A stretch of 64,000 nt of DNA from contig JAUKTV010000004.1 of NCBI GenBank assembly GCA_030549205.1, positions 1,736,001-1,800,000 of the forward strand, written 5' to 3'. A model generated the notes under the pieces. That model was not told the origin of the DNA, made no database searches, and saw nothing but the letters and a program-made list of their open reading frames with translations. The stretch is from Apiosordaria backusii (taxonomy: Eukaryota; Ascomycota; Sordariomycetes; Sordariales; Lasiosphaeriaceae). The position numbers and the translations under genes were made by a program. Numbering within the stretch: position 1 is the stretch's first letter; each line of letters opens with the position of its first letter. This document shows positions 11,601 through 21,866 of this stretch, piece after piece.

Positions 11601-11670
11601 GAGGGCGGGTTTTGCGATTATTAGGAAGGTTGGGGCGAGGATTGGGGGGGATTGGAGGGTTGAGCTTTAG
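8623..11670 (+). CDS. gls2: Glucosidase II alpha subunit (GH31)
   Basis: Two exons, 8623-8707 and 8777-11670 (69-bp intron, phase 1), give 992 residues. The enzyme trims the two inner glucose residues from N-glycans in the endoplasmic reticulum. The N-terminus (RWTAYLGLISTLSVVFTPA) is a signal peptide, followed by the Cys-containing segment KEHDFKKCNQSGFC typical of glucosidase II. A Glu/Lys-rich acidic insert lies at about residues 230-255. GH31 catalytic motifs are present: WNDMNEPSVF with Asp564 as predicted nucleophile, MWTGDNTAEW with the acid/base Asp, and SGADVGGF. Length matches the family. The final ~115 codons switch from C-ending to GGG/GAG/GTT-rich codons. A partner beta subunit is not in this window. 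Confidence 0.95.
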
Positions 11671-11683
11671 ATGGGGGTGTGAC

Positions 11684-11706
11684 TAGGTAGGTAAGGTACC
11701 TACCTA
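11684..11706. repeat. Inverted repeat (10-bp stem, 3-nt loop) in the 3' flank
   Basis: TAGGTAGGTA and TACCTACCTA arms flank AGG, beginning 14 nt after the glucosidase II stop codon. The same GGTAGGT/TACCTAC word recurs in other intergenic parts (near 22850, 43700, 47870, 53890). Could fold as an RNA hairpin near the cleavage site, or be a recurring genomic word. Confidence 0.5.
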
Positions 11707-12932
11707 TCTGTTTGGCTGGGGAAGAAGGGGAAAAAGATATATATATGACTTTGGGAATTCGTTGTATGTGGCTTTTTTGAGTTGATAAAGAGCAAGAGAA
11801 AGCAGCATGTTTTCATGAAAAAGATGTTTTATGTTTTTGAGGGGAAGTGTTTTGAAAATTTGCTGCTGCTGTTTTATCTAGCTTTGCTTGTGCATTGCGT
11901 GATGATGCTGTACAACAGGAGGTTGTGTGTCTGTATGCTTATGGTGTTTTTTTGTGCTCCTGTTTGTTTGTTTGCATCACGAAGACAGTTCTACACGCTC
12001 ACACTCACACACTCACACACAGCTTACAGCTTGAAGAACCTTGTGCGAGGGGCGGTACTTTCATTCCGCCTAGTTTTATTTTTTATTTTCTAAATTTTTT
12101 TAATTTTTTTTTGTTTATATTTTGCCAGCTATGTTATTCGGAAGTAGAGGATGTCTTTTGACCTTTGTCCAACGTTGGAGCAACGTGGTGTGGCCATCCT
12201 TTCGCCTCCTGATATTAAACGAACCTTGCCTCTATCTAGACCCCGACGAAGTTTGACACGGAGCGGTAAGCCGGGAAAGCGCGGTACCTTGCATACCTTA
12301 TGTATGCACGTCCATATAACGGGCGCCGCGTAGGTGCAGTTTGCAGGTCTTTACCGCAAAGTCCACGTTACGCTGGTCGCACAACTGCATGCAACACACA
12401 CGCGAAAGAAACTGACAAAACGAGAATTTCGGGACACTAGAAAACTGATTTTGGAAAAGTGGCTTGCTTCCCTGCGCCGTTTTTAATCTTTCTAGAGAAC
12501 GAGAACACGAGCACTTCGTATTCCAAAAGTCCCGACGGGCGCGCATAAGCAAGAAGTGTATTGAAGCACAGCATTTACGTAACCATGCGCAGAACATGCG
12601 AGAGCGAGGTTATCCCCTGAATCCAACTGTGCTCACAGTTGACTGGATGAGCGTTGATCAACATTCGGTTGTGCGACGCAGGCCCCGTTGTGCTGCGCCG
12701 TTGGATGTCATCCTCACACAGAAAAACACCAGGGATCGGGGAATTCTCTTGGGGCCAATTATTCACATTGCTGGATTTGAACGACCTTAACAGCGAATCA
12801 ATTCACCAATGGGCACAAAAGGGGAGTGCGTTAAAACTGAAAGTGATTGGGTAAACCGAGATGTTGCTGTGTTTGGAATTGATTAACGTTCTCCCTTTTT
12901 TTTGGCGGGGAATAAAGGGGAATGTGGTACCC

Positions 12933-12940
12933 TATAAAAG
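12933..12940 (+). promoter_or_regulatory. TATA box candidate for the G1 peptidase gene
   Basis: TATAAAAG lies about 330 bp before the ATG at 13261, followed by a T/C-rich leader. It is the best TATA match in the window for a secreted-protein gene. Confidence 0.45.
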
Positions 12941-13260
12941 GGGTGGGTCGGTTGGTATGCTTGTCATGTTCGCCCCTCTCTCTGCCCTGTGAGCGTCTGT
13001 TTGGTAGGCTTGTGCTGTACATTACCGAGAAGATCTGCAAGGCACACCCGAGAGATCCTTCCACTGTTCGTTCGTTTTTAACAAGGAAATCCTCCTTGTC
13101 ATACTTGTGAGCTTTTTCTCTTCGTTCATCCATTCTTTTTTCGTTTGGTGGTTTGGTTAATACTTCCCACGAATTGTTAGTTGAAGGGGACATCACTCGT
13201 TTTTTACTTATCTACCAAACCACTTACACACCACCAAAACACCATAATTCTTCTCTCAAA

Positions 13261-14178
13261 ATGAAGACCAACGTTCTTTTGGCGGGCATTTCCCTCGCCA
13301 CTTCTGCTCTGGCAACAGCCATTCCTGTTTTCCCTACTCTTCCGGTTCGCAGCAACACCCGCCCCATCCGCCTGCTGCACACAGCACCCAAGCCTCACCA
13401 ATCCCCTCCTCAGTTCCAAGGGGCCCGTATTTTCTCTCAGGCATCAGAAACAGAGGAATCCACCATCGGCGGCGCTGCCCTCTCCTCTGGAACCGGTCCC
13501 AAGGTGACCTCCGTCTCGGCAGCGTTTGTCATCCCCCACGCCCGCATGCCCACCACGGGCCCAACAGCCAACAACACGGCAGGCATGTACGCAGCCTCCT
13601 TCCACATCGGCATCGACTCCTTCAGTGCCGCTTGCGGTGCTAGCAAGAACCGTTTCCTTCGCGCGGGAGTGGATGTTTTCTGGGATGGGACCATTGGTGG
13701 GGAGCAGAACCCTTGGGTGTGGTATCAGTCCTCCCCTACTGATGAGGATGGTCTCGGTTTTGCAAACTTTTCTGCGGTGGCGGGGGATTTGGTCAGGTTT
13801 AGCGTTACCGGGACAGAGGTCAAGGTTGAGAATTTTGGGGCGAATGTCACTTGTGTCAAGGGGCTTGAGCCGAAGCAGAGTGTGGTTCAGAAGATTGATG
13901 GGGAGGGGCTGTGCGGAGGGGAGGCGGCGTGGGCGGTGGAGGACTTCCCTTTGGCTGGCCTGCCCAACTTCCCGGTTGCCCTGGCGGATTTTGGGGGGGT
14001 TGTGTTTAAAGAGGTGGAGGTTGGGTTCGAGAACGGGAAGAATGGGACGGTTAGTAAGAATGCGGAGGGGGCCGAGGTGAGGGACGTTAGGTTGGCTGCT
14101 CAGGGGGGACGGTTGACTGCTTGTGAGGTTGTGGAGGGGGGGAAGAAGGTCAAGTGCGATAGGGTTGTGGGGGAGTGA
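13261..14178 (+). CDS. Secreted peptidase G1 (eqolisin)-like protein, probable non-peptidase
   Basis: Intron-less, 305 residues. MKTNVLLAGISLATSALA is a signal peptide. A pro-region (to about residue 75) precedes the two-sheet lectin-like fold of glutamic peptidases: SVSAAFVIPHA, HIGIDSF, WYQSSP, GDLVRFSV, and the late Glu-containing AAWAVEDFPL then ALADFGGVVF. Active eqolisins use a Gln in the segment after WVGIDG plus a Glu in the WxVEDF segment. Here the Glu is kept, but the first segment reads ACGASKNRFLRAGVDV with no Gln, and Trp of WVGID is His. I infer loss of peptidase activity, with the fold reused for binding. N-glycosylation sites are present. A TATA box lies upstream. The start is the ATG opening the signal peptide; an upstream in-frame ATG-like start would bury it. 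Confidence 0.75.
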   Translation: MKTNVLLAGISLATSALATAIPVFPTLPVRSNTRPIRLLHTAPKPHQSPPQFQGARIFSQASETEESTIGGAALSSGTGPKVTSVSAAFVIPHARMPTTGPTANNTAGMYAASFHIGIDSFSAACGASKNRFLRAGVDVFWDGTIGGEQNPWVWYQSSPTDEDGLGFANFSAVAGDLVRFSVTGTEVKVENFGANVTCVKGLEPKQSVVQKIDGEGLCGGEAAWAVEDFPLAGLPNFPVALADFGGVVFKEVEVGFENGKNGTVSKNAEGAEVRDVRLAAQGGRLTACEVVEGGKKVKCDRVVGE

Positions 14179-14675
14179 TGGATTTAATGGGTGAGATTGG
14201 ATGTGCCATGAAAGGAGATGATTGTGAAAATATGTCCCAAGTAATACGCAGAAATAAAGAACAGGTGACCAATACTCCCAGGTTAAATGGCAAGCATTCG
14301 TATGTGGCGTTATGGACTCGCAGGAAGGGAAAGAGCCCTTTTGTCGATATCAGCCTCGAGGCAGGAACAGTACAGTGCCTTCAATCCAAAACCCTCAGTA
14401 TCAGTACCAATCATCCTCACGATCTTCGTTCAAATCGCCGCATCATTTTACCGTCAGTCACCAGTCGTGCATTGGAAGTATTGTGTAACCTTCACAGACT
14501 TGCGAGACTTCTAATTGGCCAGTCACCTCTTAGGCACCAACTCACCCACAACTCCTCACTCCTGTCAAGATGCTGACAGTTTATCCGTTCAAAATCTTCC
14601 ACCGGCAACTTGTCTCGGTCATGAACACTCGATTCCCCAGACATTTCACCATCGAAACCCCATTCTAATCTACCA
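14179..14675. other. Intergenic upstream of the HET gene
   Basis: About 500 bp of promoter/3' flank. No gene recognised. Confidence 0.6.
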
Positions 14676-16716
14676 ATGGCCGATAGCCTTTGTCAACGAT
14701 GCCAAAAGCTCGACTTCAGCAAGATGTGGAGCACCAAGCCTGAAGATCTGCCCGATGAGGACGGGAGACTCGTCAAGCGATCCTTGTCCGAAGCTGCAAT
14801 TGAGAGCTGTATTCTATGCAGTTTCTTTGCTCAGGCAGCCCGGTATTATACTGGTGAGTACAAGGAGCACCTTAATTCGGAAGGGGTGCCTGAGATATCT
14901 CTTCGTTTAGGCACTTGGGACGGGAGATCCGGGGTCCCATGTCTTCGCGACGACCATGACCTCCTGATACTTATCGAAAAGCAAAACGTGGGCCCCGGAA
15001 ATTCGGCCAGCCGTTTGATATCACCGGAGCAAATCGACTATTCAGTGCTGTGTGGTTGGTTCGCGCAATGCGATGAACGTGAACACATGGCTGCGGACCA
15101 ATCACAGATACAAAGTGTACAACCTTCGAGTCATCGATTGCGGAGATATTGAGAGTGAAGCCCAAGAGCCGACTCTTGTTTCATGGGCTTCAATCGGCAA
15201 CAAGTTGAGGAAAGGATATGTCGCCTTGAGCTACGTATGGGGTGCGGCGCCTGGTACATTACCTACTCTACAGCTCAACTCAACACTCCCTAGGCCACTC
15301 CCAAAGGTCATTTATGATGCTATTGTAGTGGTTAAGAGTCTGGGTTGTCGCTATCTTTGGGTGGACCGGTATTGCATTCCCCAGGGTGACAATGACGAAA
15401 GGGAAAGACAGATTCATGCAATGGGCCGGATATATCAATCAGCAAAATTCACAATTATTGCCGCCGCTGGATATGGACCAGATCACGGATTACCTGGTGT
15501 CACAACGGCCAAGCGTGTCCCTCAGCCCATCATCAAAATACAGGATTACACCCTTACTCTCATCCCTCAGCCGGACGGATACATTGACCACACAAAATGG
15601 GCTACTCGTGGCTGGACCCTACAAGAGGGCTTTCTATCTAGCCGGCGCCTGGTTTTTACCGAGCATCAAGTGTTTTATGAGTGTCCATGTATACAGGCTG
15701 TCGAGGCACTTGTTGGTACTTACTGGCAGCCAGCATCTTACTCATCGAGGGAGGTATGGTTCCACGTTTTCGCCGGTGGTACAGGCAAGAGAAAAGGAAA
15801 GGGCCGGCCAGGCTTCCATTACATCGAACAGCTGCAAGGCTTCATCGAGAATTACATCACGCGGGATCTGACAGACCCAAACGACGCCCTCAATGCCTTC
15901 CGAGGCATTCTTCAGCACGCCGAAGAGGCCAGGCCACCGATACATGAGCTTTGTGGACTTCCGATCTATCAAGACGAAAACTTTGTGCCCAAGGACGACA
16001 ATAACGCGGCCTTAGCCGTAAGCCTGTCTTGGAAAATGGATAATCTGAGGCGCCGACATGAGTTCCCAAGCTGGACATGGGTAGGATGGAAATCGGAGAA
16101 GAGGACTGGAGGAAGCTCGTTTTTCCTTGGCACTGATGAGCGCTGGTATTCTTCGTCCTATTTTAAACATTATCTCACCTCGGTGGACGTCATATTTGGT
16201 GATAGCCAAATCATCCAATGGTCGGACTGTGATGGTGGAGGCTGCAAAGAGGCCATCTACGAGAAGTCATCGAAACCGGGCATGACGGAGCTACCGCGAA
16301 GCCTGTCTATAACAGGATGGTTGTTTGACCTTACTGTCATAGCAGTGGATGATCCAAGTGGCGAGGCAACGACGACTGCCTTCTACACTGTCGAACTGAG
16401 GGAACAGTATCAGCGGTGTCTGTCCTTTGGTCTTGAACTGGAGGAGCTGATGCCCTTCTTCCCTGTCGACGGCGACGGCAATCGCAAACATACCTTTACT
16501 TGTCTACTCCTGGCGGAAGTCGACAGGTCTAGTGATCGAAGCACGCTTGTTTTCTTGGTTCTCAACCCAGTTCCTCAGACTGAAGTTTTGTTGCAGACGT
16601 TTGAGCGTGTGGACTGCTGGACACTGACTTCGAACACGCCTATTCTCCGGGTTAATGATACGACGCTGAAGGCGGGAGACTGTTTGTTCAGACACGATGC
16701 TATTGTATTGCAATAG
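14676..16716 (+). pseudogene. HET-domain protein, frameshifted
   Basis: The 5' part (14676 to about 15090, one frame) encodes a Cys-containing N-terminus (LCQRCQKLDF, CILCSFFAQAA, LCGWFAQCDE) usual for HET-domain proteins. The 3' part (about 15085-16716) is in the next frame and carries the HET domain: GYVALSYVWGAA, RYLWVDRYCIPQ, MGRIYQSAKFTIIAA, GWTLQEGFLSSRRLVF. The two halves abut with no room for an intron, so a +1 shift near 15075-15095 breaks the gene. HET domains trigger heterokaryon incompatibility cell death in filamentous fungi. Either the allele is dead or the assembly has an indel. The downstream frame ends at a TAG at 16714-16716 and lacks further recognisable domains. Confidence 0.75.
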
Positions 16717-16850
16717 CCCTGGTCTGATCTGACTTACGTATGGCTTCTCGAGAGATATGAAAATCTTTGAAACAGCAGTGACTGCCTCTCAGCCGTCTTC
16801 CCGCCCTTTCACTCTGCGAGATATCGGGACCGATTCGGAGAAGAACAATC

Positions 16851-16969
16851 ACATACGACCATAGACAGCTGAAAATACGGGATCCCGTCCGCTCTCCCCT
16901 AGTCAAACAGCTGATCGCCGGACTAGTACTCAGGTGGGTGACCACTGGGGAATCCCTGGTGTTGTATGT
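16851..16969 (+). rRNA. 5S ribosomal RNA
   Basis: Starts ACATACGACCATAG and ends GTTGTATGT, so the termini form the expected stem. The internal control region is intact (GGTGGGTGACCACTGGGG and the GATCCCGTCCGCTCT block). Length is 119 nt. A TTTTTT run at about 16972 is the Pol III terminator. Single dispersed 5S genes are typical of Neurospora and Podospora relatives. Confidence 0.92.
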
Positions 16970-16978
16970 ATGTTTTTT
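16970..16978 (+). terminator. Pol III T-run after 5S copy 1
   Basis: ATGTTTTTT directly follows the 3' end of the 5S gene. Confidence 0.7.
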
Positions 16979-16987
16979 GCCCTTTTT

Positions 16988-17022
16988 GGCTCCACTTGAC
17001 TCCATCACCAGATCTTGGCAGC
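16988..17022 (+). repeat. Shared 3' tail of 5S copy 1
   Basis: GGCTCCACTTGACTCCATCA and the following CCAGATCTTGGCAGC recur almost unchanged after 5S copy 2 (54212 onward) and in part after the 5S relic (61362 onward). Confidence 0.7.
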
Positions 17023-17674
17023 ATTGACATACCCTTTAAACCCTAACCCTCATATTCACACGCACCCACTGCTTCAACGTCTAGCTCGACGGCATTGTGC
17101 TAGAAATTGATCAGGACACAAGCCTTTGGGTTTATTTTCTTTATGATCGGTAAGTCATGTAGCAGGATCTACGGGAATCTATTTTGTCATTTTGATATCT
17201 AATATCAAGAAAGGCAAGAACGGTCCAGACCTCAACGTCGCATCGCAACCGTTTTTTATCGCCACTACCCGGCAGATACCGCTGCTACCCTTCGGCACTT
17301 TCAACACCACGACAAATTATTCCACAAATCGAGGACTTGTCGATCTTCAAGTCAGTTCCACAACAGAGGGTCAATGTCTCCTTCTCTCCGATCACGGTGA
17401 CTCAGTTTCAACCCCCCTGGCCAAGCTATCGAGAGTGGGGCCTTCAGTCTTTGAGCATCTGCACCTCAAGAAGACCAACCTCTGAGCCAAGGAGATCTAG
17501 GCTCGGCAGGGGGAGCAAGACTTTTTTCACCTTGGGGGTTATCTACGCTGAATTTGACTCATCTCTGGATTAGGTGTTTTTAACCTTGGTTTTATAACTG
17601 TCTTCTTTTGCTGGACTTACATTTTAAGCTGAGAAAGCCGATTTGAAGATTTCCATCTTATCAACCGAGTCAGG

Positions 17675-19288
17675 ATGGTTACCGCAGACGAGAGGCTCGA
17701 GGAGAAACCACCATACGGTGCTGTCGATACCGAGAAAAATGCAGCAGTCACCACTAATGATGGGCCGGTTACCATTTGGACTCGGATCCGTGATCTTGCT
17801 CACAGGGCGATTGTCGCTGGACGGGTAGAGCTTAGGGGCGTGGCGCCTATTCCTGTCAAGGAACGGACGGTGGACAGGACGATCAACATCTTTACGCTGT
17901 GGTGGTCTATGAATGCTAATATCTTGCCGTGAGTCTTCCTTACCCTTTAACACTGGGACAAGTAACTGACGTGAGTTGAAGTATTGCATTTGGCATGATC
18001 GGTCCCGCGTCTGGGCTTAGCCTTCGAGACAGCGCCCTTGTCATCCTATTCTTTGTATTGTTAACGACTCTACTACCTGCCTATCTCTCAACCTTGGGGC
18101 CAAAGATTGGCATGAGACAGATGATCCAAGCTCGGTACAGCTATGGGTGAGTCTCTTCTCTTGTCTCTCAACCACAAAATACTCACCGTGCGACAGCCGC
18201 TACCTCGTCTCCATCCCCGTCTTCCTCAACCTAGCCACCATGACAGGCTTCTGCATCATCATCGCAGTCATCGGCGGCCAATGTCTCTCCGCAGTAGCAG
18301 ACGGGAACCTGAGCGTGACAGTCGGTATCGTGATCATCTCCCTCGTCACGCTCGTCATCTCCTTCTGCGGCTACAAATGGCTGCACATCTACGAGCGATA
18401 CGCCTGGATCCCGGCCTTCATCGCCATCATCGTCGCAGCAGGATGCGGAGGCAAAGATCTCGCCAACCAAGTCCCGACCGAACCAGCAAAAGCGTCAGCC
18501 GTTCTGTCGTATGGCATGATCATGGCGTCCTACATGGTCCCCTGGGCCTGCCTGGCCTCCGACTTTACGACCTATCTCAAGCCGGAGACATCCTCGGTCA
18601 AGATCTTCTGCTACTCCTACTTTGGCCTCGCCACCCCCACGATCCTGCTGATGACCCTCGGAGCCGCTGTTGGAGGAGCCATCCCCAACAACCCCCACTG
18701 GCAGGCCAAATACGACGAAAGTCTCGTGGGGGGCATCCTCGACGCCATGCTCGCGCCTGCGGGCGGCTTCGGCAAGTTCCTCGTCGTGGTGCTCGCGTTC
18801 ACGCTGCTGGGCAACCTGGCGGCGACGTCGTACAGCATCACGCTCAACTTCCAGATGCTGGTGCCGGTGCTGTTCAAGGTTCCGAGGTACATGTTCAGCA
18901 TTGTGCTCGTGGCTATCATGATCCCCGTTAGTATCGCCGCGGCGGACAATTTTTCTTGAACATGGAGAACTTTTTGGCGCTGATTGGGTACTGGAGCTCG
19001 GCGTTTTTGGGGGTGGTGCTGGTGGAGCATTTTGTGTACAGAAAAGGGGACTGCAGTAGGTATGATCCCGAGGCGTGGAATGATGCGAGGTTGCTGCCTT
19101 GGGGAGTGGCGGCGCTGGCGAGCTCGGCGTTGTGTTTTGCGGTTGTGGTGCCGAGTATGGCGCAGGTGTGGTGGACGGGGCCGATTGCGAGGACGACGGG
19201 GGATATTGGGTTTGAGCTGGCTTTTGTGGTGTCGGCGTTGCTGTATGTGCCGTTGAGGTGGGTGGAGAGAAGGTATTTGGGGAGGTAA
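17675..19288 (+). pseudogene. Purine/cytosine permease (NCS1 family), one-base frameshift
   Basis: Exons 17675-17928, 17982-18146 and from 18197 onward splice cleanly into a permease of the Fcy2 purine-cytosine family: RTINIFTLWWSMNANILP, IAFGMIGPASGLSLRDS, RYLVSIPVFLNL, then many hydrophobic helices (SVTVGIVIISLVTLVISFC; MIMASYMVPWACLASDFTTY). Near 18950 the frame runs into TGA after ADNFS, while the next frame resumes with MENFLALIGYWSSAFLGVV and continues to 19288. Five Ts stand at 18950-18954 where six would keep frame. I read this as a 1-nt deletion or sequencing error. Skipping it as an intron would need only about 41 nt and would remove conserved residues. If intact it would be about 500 residues with 12 helices at the plasma membrane. 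Confidence 0.8.
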
Positions 19289-19498
19289 GAGGAGGACAAT
19301 GATGCGGAGAGATGATGTGAGTGAAGAAAACAAGGGGGATGATACCATGAGAGAAAGAAGGGGCTAATGTCTTCAACGATACCCATAATACGATGAGCAC
19401 AAAAGAGATAACTTCAACGGACATAAAGAGAATAGACAGCGATAGTTTATAGACTAATTCATAATTCATTTCGGAATCTTTCTTCCACCTTTATCACC

Positions 19499-21333
19499 TC
19501 AGCCCCTGAGATTCACCAACACAAAACTCGTCGCCAGCGCCGGCAACCTATCCACCACCAACAACCCTCCCTCAACCCTCCATTCTACCTCCCCCCAAAG
19601 CGTCCTATCAACCCCCGTCACATTCACCACCGGCCCAACCTCAACCCTCCTCTCAATATCCGCATACCCCCCATTCACCACCCCCACCAGCGCCTTTTTC
19701 TGTTTCCTATCAACCCAAACCGCCGCATCCACAACCTCCACCCCCGTCCCCGGCACCTTTGCCCCCACCCCAACCGGCCCATCAACCCCATCCCCCCCCA
19801 CCAAAAACTCCCTTGTTGGACTCTTCGTAACCACCCTCGCCAACATCCCATGCGCCTCCGCCAGGATCTTACTCGTAGGCCACAACCAACTAATAATCCC
19901 CTTCGCACCATGATTAAACGCCAAAACATTCATCACATGCTCCTCCTCCACCGTCGGGTCCCTCAGCCAGTAATCCTGCCCGTGAAAACTCTGCGGGTTG
20001 TGAAACTTCGTCTTGGGCCATAACCCCAGCCAGGTTTCATACCGAGATAATGTGTCAAGCCTGTCGGAAACGTCCTGGACGATACCGCGGCAGTTGTCGC
20101 AGCCGCAGTCCCCGTGGGTGGCGTTGCATTCTGTGCCCCATTTGGAAAAGGTAGAGTTGATGCCGATGGGGTAGACGTCTGACATGAGGATGTCTGCTCC
20201 GAGGGAGTATTCCGCAAAGTAATAGTTTTGACAGTTCAAGGTGATGGCGACGGGGTGGTAGGGGTCGAGAGTGCGGATGTGGGAGTGGGCAAGGGGGGGA
20301 AGGGGGAAGGGGTCTTGCCAGCCGTCTGGTCTATCGTCATTGGGTTAGTGACAATATGATGAAAGGGGAGGGGGGGCGTACTCATCTGCGGTCCAGTAGG
20401 CAAATATCCCGGGTTTGTCCCTCGCCTGGAGGACGTTTTCCTCAACGTAGGAAAGGTTCTTGTAGCCGTAGCGGAGGTTGTACATGTACTTCAGGTCGAT
20501 TCGGTCCATATACCCCAACATCTCGGGTATCTCCCCCCAACTAGCCAGCGGCACCATCCCTGTCAGCCCCAAGCCCTGGTAGTAATCAATCAGCTTTGTG
20601 TCGTTTTCCCTTAGGAAGTTGTCGTGAGAGGCGTAGAATCCATAGGGTAAATAGGGAGCAAAGGTGTTGTTTGAGGCAGCGTTCTTCACCCACAACCCCC
20701 CTTTCAAATTATCGATCCGGGTGACGCTCCCGTTGGTTTTATCAGGGAGGTAGGAGATGTTGGCTGTGGCTGTCCAGCTTGGCTGTCCGGATTCAGGTGC
20801 GCCGTAGAGGACGACTGGGTAGGGGTCTAATCGAGGAGGGCCGAGGCGGGAGAGGTTGAATTGGAATAGGTTGCCTGTGGTGTTGACTGGCACAGTGGCT
20901 TGGACGAGGGGGGCGTCGGTCTCGACGGAGTTGATGGAGAAGATGAAGCGGTTTGCCCATTGGGTGGTGGAGTTGGTAGGCGGCCAGGGGGTGCCGTGGT
21001 AGGGGGAGAAGCCGGCATTGACGACGAATTCCCCGTAGGGTTCGGTGGAAAGATACAAGGAGTATCGGGGCTGGAATTGGACGTGGAGGAGAGGGCAGCC
21101 GCAGGGGTGGGGAGGGGGCTGGAGGGTTTGCCCGCCTGGGTCGAAGTTGGGGTATCTAGACGAGTTAGTATATGTCTATCGATGGAAAAAGAAAGGAGGA
21201 GACATTACCCAGCTTCATACACCTTTCCACACCAGCGCGGCCAGTCTGGGTTGTTTCCTGTCTGTTGAGAAATCGCTGGTGGCACGAACAACACACCTGT
21301 CACCACCGCCGTCCATAGCTGTGACCAGACCAT
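19499..21333 (-). CDS. Secreted glycoside-hydrolase-like protein
   Basis: Three exons (21333-21209, 21155-20382, 20330-19499; introns 53 and 51 bp) give 576 residues. MVWSQLWTAVVTGVLFVPPA is a signal peptide. The middle contains YPNFDPGG, a beta-rich N-terminal half, then a barrel-like half with LPYGFYASHD, GLTGMVPLASWG, FAYWTADEPDGW and a C-terminal SDVYPIGIN and AKGIISWLWPTS. The ADEP and surrounding aromatic residues recall retaining glycosidase barrels, and similar fungal proteins are usually annotated as glycoside hydrolase catalytic-core proteins without a defined substrate. A C-terminal beta domain may follow. I cannot assign a GH family. Sense strand changes from C-rich to G-rich at about 19970. 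It ends tail-to-tail with the permease. Confidence 0.75.
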
Positions 21334-21866
21334 CCTGCTTCCACCTTTCCTACCGGGACAGTTGTGGTGTCATTGAAGAGAGGTGCAGAGCGGGGAACGG
21401 CTATCTTATAAGACCATGTTGTGTGATATTGCCTACATGCAGCCCACTTTATCCGCAGGTAGGATTCGAGTGATGATATGGACGGGTGCATCCCGGGCGA
21501 CACCCGCAAATGAGGAGTCTTGTCCATCGGGTGTTGCATCTGGTGCCCTTGTACCTTGCATATCGTTTAGCTGGCGGTTGTGATACCTGCTCACTAGAAT
21601 CTCTGTTAATTCCTTCCAAACCATGTTCTTATCACCCACCCCAGCCTTCAAAATAGCCATGAACACAGTTCGGTTCTAACACTTTGAGCACCGTAATTGT
21701 CGAAAAACAGAAACCGTGGGTATCATTAGCTCATACATATCCAGATCCGCCTGATTAAAACCGAGTAACCATCGTACAACTCAGCCCATCCATTACCACC
21801 AACAATGTCTGTTCTGTTGTCCCTAACCGCCTCGCCCCGTCCGAAAACATCAATAGGTGCCTTAAC
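21334..21866. other. Intergenic between two minus-strand genes
   Basis: About 530 bp: glycosidase promoter and 3' flank of the M50B-like gene. Nothing else recognised. Confidence 0.6.

Larger units (their letters stand above)
11671..13260. other. Intergenic, 1.6 kb
   Basis: Holds a perfect inverted repeat just after the glucosidase stop (11684-11706), an A/T-rich low-complexity zone (11770-12150) and the probable TATA box of the next gene (12933). Open frames in it have no recognisable features. I see no gene. Confidence 0.6.
16717..17674. other. Intergenic holding a 5S rRNA gene
   Basis: About 960 bp. Apart from the 5S gene (16851-16969) and its tail repeat (16988-17022) it is probably the permease promoter. 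No protein gene seen. Confidence 0.6.

Noticed and set aside
14853..15045. An intron (GTGAGT...CAG) to repair the HET gene
   Set aside because: It would remove conserved N-terminal HET-protein sequence and still give an unlike join; a local indel explains both flanks better.
17041..17055. CCCTAACCCT telomere-like word
   Set aside because: Fewer than two full repeats; chance occurrence.
18927..18965. A 40-nt intron (GTTAGT...AG) to explain the permease frame change
   Set aside because: Shorter than any other intron here, lacks a branch site and would delete conserved permease residues.
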